Below, one piece after another: positions 63,081 through 64,000 of a DNA stretch of 64,000 bases. The stretch is from Harmothoe impar (taxonomy: Eukaryota; Annelida; Polychaeta; Phyllodocida; Polynoidae), in contig OX381707.1 in the NCBI GenBank assembly GCA_947462335.1, forward strand, positions 12,235,055 to 12,299,054, read 5' to 3'. The notes beneath the pieces are model-generated. The model made no database searches. It saw nothing but the letters and a program-made list of their open reading frames with translations, and was not told the DNA's origin. How positions within the stretch are numbered: the first letter of the stretch is position 1; each line of letters opens with the position of its first letter. The translations under genes and the position numbers were made by a program.

Positions 63081-64000
63081 TGTACATGAGGAAGTGGTAG
63101 GGGTTGTGAGGAAGTGGTACGGGTCGTGAGGAAGTGGTAGGGGTCGTGAGGAAGTGGTAGGGGTTGTGAGGAAATGGTAGGGGTCGTGAGGAAATGGTAG
63201 GGGTCGTGAGGAAGTGGTAGGGGTTGTGAGGAGATGGTAGGGGCCGTGAGGAGATGGTAGGGGCCGTGGGGAGATGGTAGGGGCCGTGAGAAAATGGTAG
63301 GGGCCTTGAGGAGATGGTAGGAGCCACTACTACCATTTCGTCACCACTACAGCCAGCTCTGTACTCTGTTGTCTACCACCGTTTATACACAAGGAGTCTG
63401 TGGGCAAAGTTTCAGCTCTGTAGGGCCATTATTTACCAAGTTACAGAAGAAAAGACATTTTTGGGTATAATTTCGTTGAAAATCATTTGTTTTACTTTAT
63501 CTTTTTTTAATTATAAAGGTAGAAGTTGGACTTTACTTATCTATTCATTAAAACAATCATAGAGACAACTTTTTTACATATATATGTGCACTTTAAAAAG
63601 GGAGAAGGGAGGTGGGGGACTGTACTAGCTTACAGAAAAATGGTTTAGATCCACATGACCTCCAACACAAGGCTTGCGATCTCCATTACCTTATATATAT
63701 ATGAGAGGAGTTGAGGCCAGCTTGACTTAGCCTCTAGGTGGCAGCACCAACACAGCCCGGAATATCCATCCACACAGGTGCAAAACCTCTTGAGTGCTAA
63801 CATTTCAACTACTACAAAGTACAACATAGATACAAGCCATACGGGTAGCCAAGCATATATATATTTGCTCAGAAATCCTAACAGAAAGATGTATCAATAA
63901 TCACAGCCCTAGATGGTGGTAGACAACAGAGTACAGAGCTGGCTGTAGTGGTGACGAAATGGTAGTAGTGGCTCCTACCATATCCTCATGGCCCCTACCA
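63081..64000. mobile_element. Third inverted-minisatellite TIR element (runs off right edge)
   Basis: Twelve 20-bp units (GGGTCGTGAGGAAGTGGTAG type) fill 63081-63320. A perfect 65-bp arm follows (63316-63380) whose exact inverse is 63915-63979, and the inverted array begins again at 63979 (CCTACCATATCCTCATGG). The 534-bp centre has no convincing ORF. The architecture is as at 6541-7070 and 31635-32181, though arrays and arms are in reversed order from the ends. Confidence 0.8.

Overview
The window looks like a repeat-dense stretch of a marine invertebrate nuclear genome. Deuterostomes such as amphioxus, hemichordates or echinoderms fit best, because there are two large CARD-NACHT-LRR (NLR-type) innate-immunity genes, a multi-exon ankyrin-like gene, YR (Ngaro/DIRS-type) retrotransposons, many foldback MITEs, and two Polinton/adintovirus-type DNA virus-like elements. 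The species cannot be settled from sequence alone.

Layout. 1-4457 is the right part of a Polinton-like element (E1) that runs off the left edge. It has a leftward cluster (an interrupted ORF, a packaging-type ATPase, a small basic protein with a hydrophobic tail, and a partial ORF), a non-coding control region, one rightward Ala-rich ORF and a right terminal inverted repeat (TIR). 4458-11321 is host DNA with MITEs. 11322-20789 is a complete element (E2) with about 417-bp TIRs and a perfect 6-bp target duplication (AGTGTA). It carries a protein-primed family B DNA polymerase broken by one in-frame TGA, a protein ending in a PC4-like domain, a control region related to that of E1, and a rightward gene for a protein with two tandem death domains. 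E1 and E2 share termini and control-region sequence but none of the visible genes. This suggests either two genome segments of one virus or complementary derivatives of one lineage.

20796-40590 is host DNA with NLR gene 1 (24860-27712) and many TIR elements, including unusual ones built from inverted minisatellite arrays, plus a 1.3-kb minisatellite (32217-33557). 40600-44799 is a 5'-truncated Ngaro-like retrotransposon. NLR gene 2 lies at 45196-47898, followed by a duplicated copy of its own 3' end. 48346-54059 is MITE-rich. 54060-59000 is a full-length Ngaro element with the diagnostic A1-ORFs-B1-A2-B2 split direct repeats; its RT is broken by a 96-bp poly(T) insertion. 59812-62463 holds three spliced exons of an ankyrin-like host gene. 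The window ends inside another inverted-minisatellite element.

The two NLR genes are paralogs, each with a 5' non-coding or leader exon and one large coding exon. The virus-like element carries its own death-fold protein, so host and parasite in this window both use death-fold modules, although no direct link between them can be shown.
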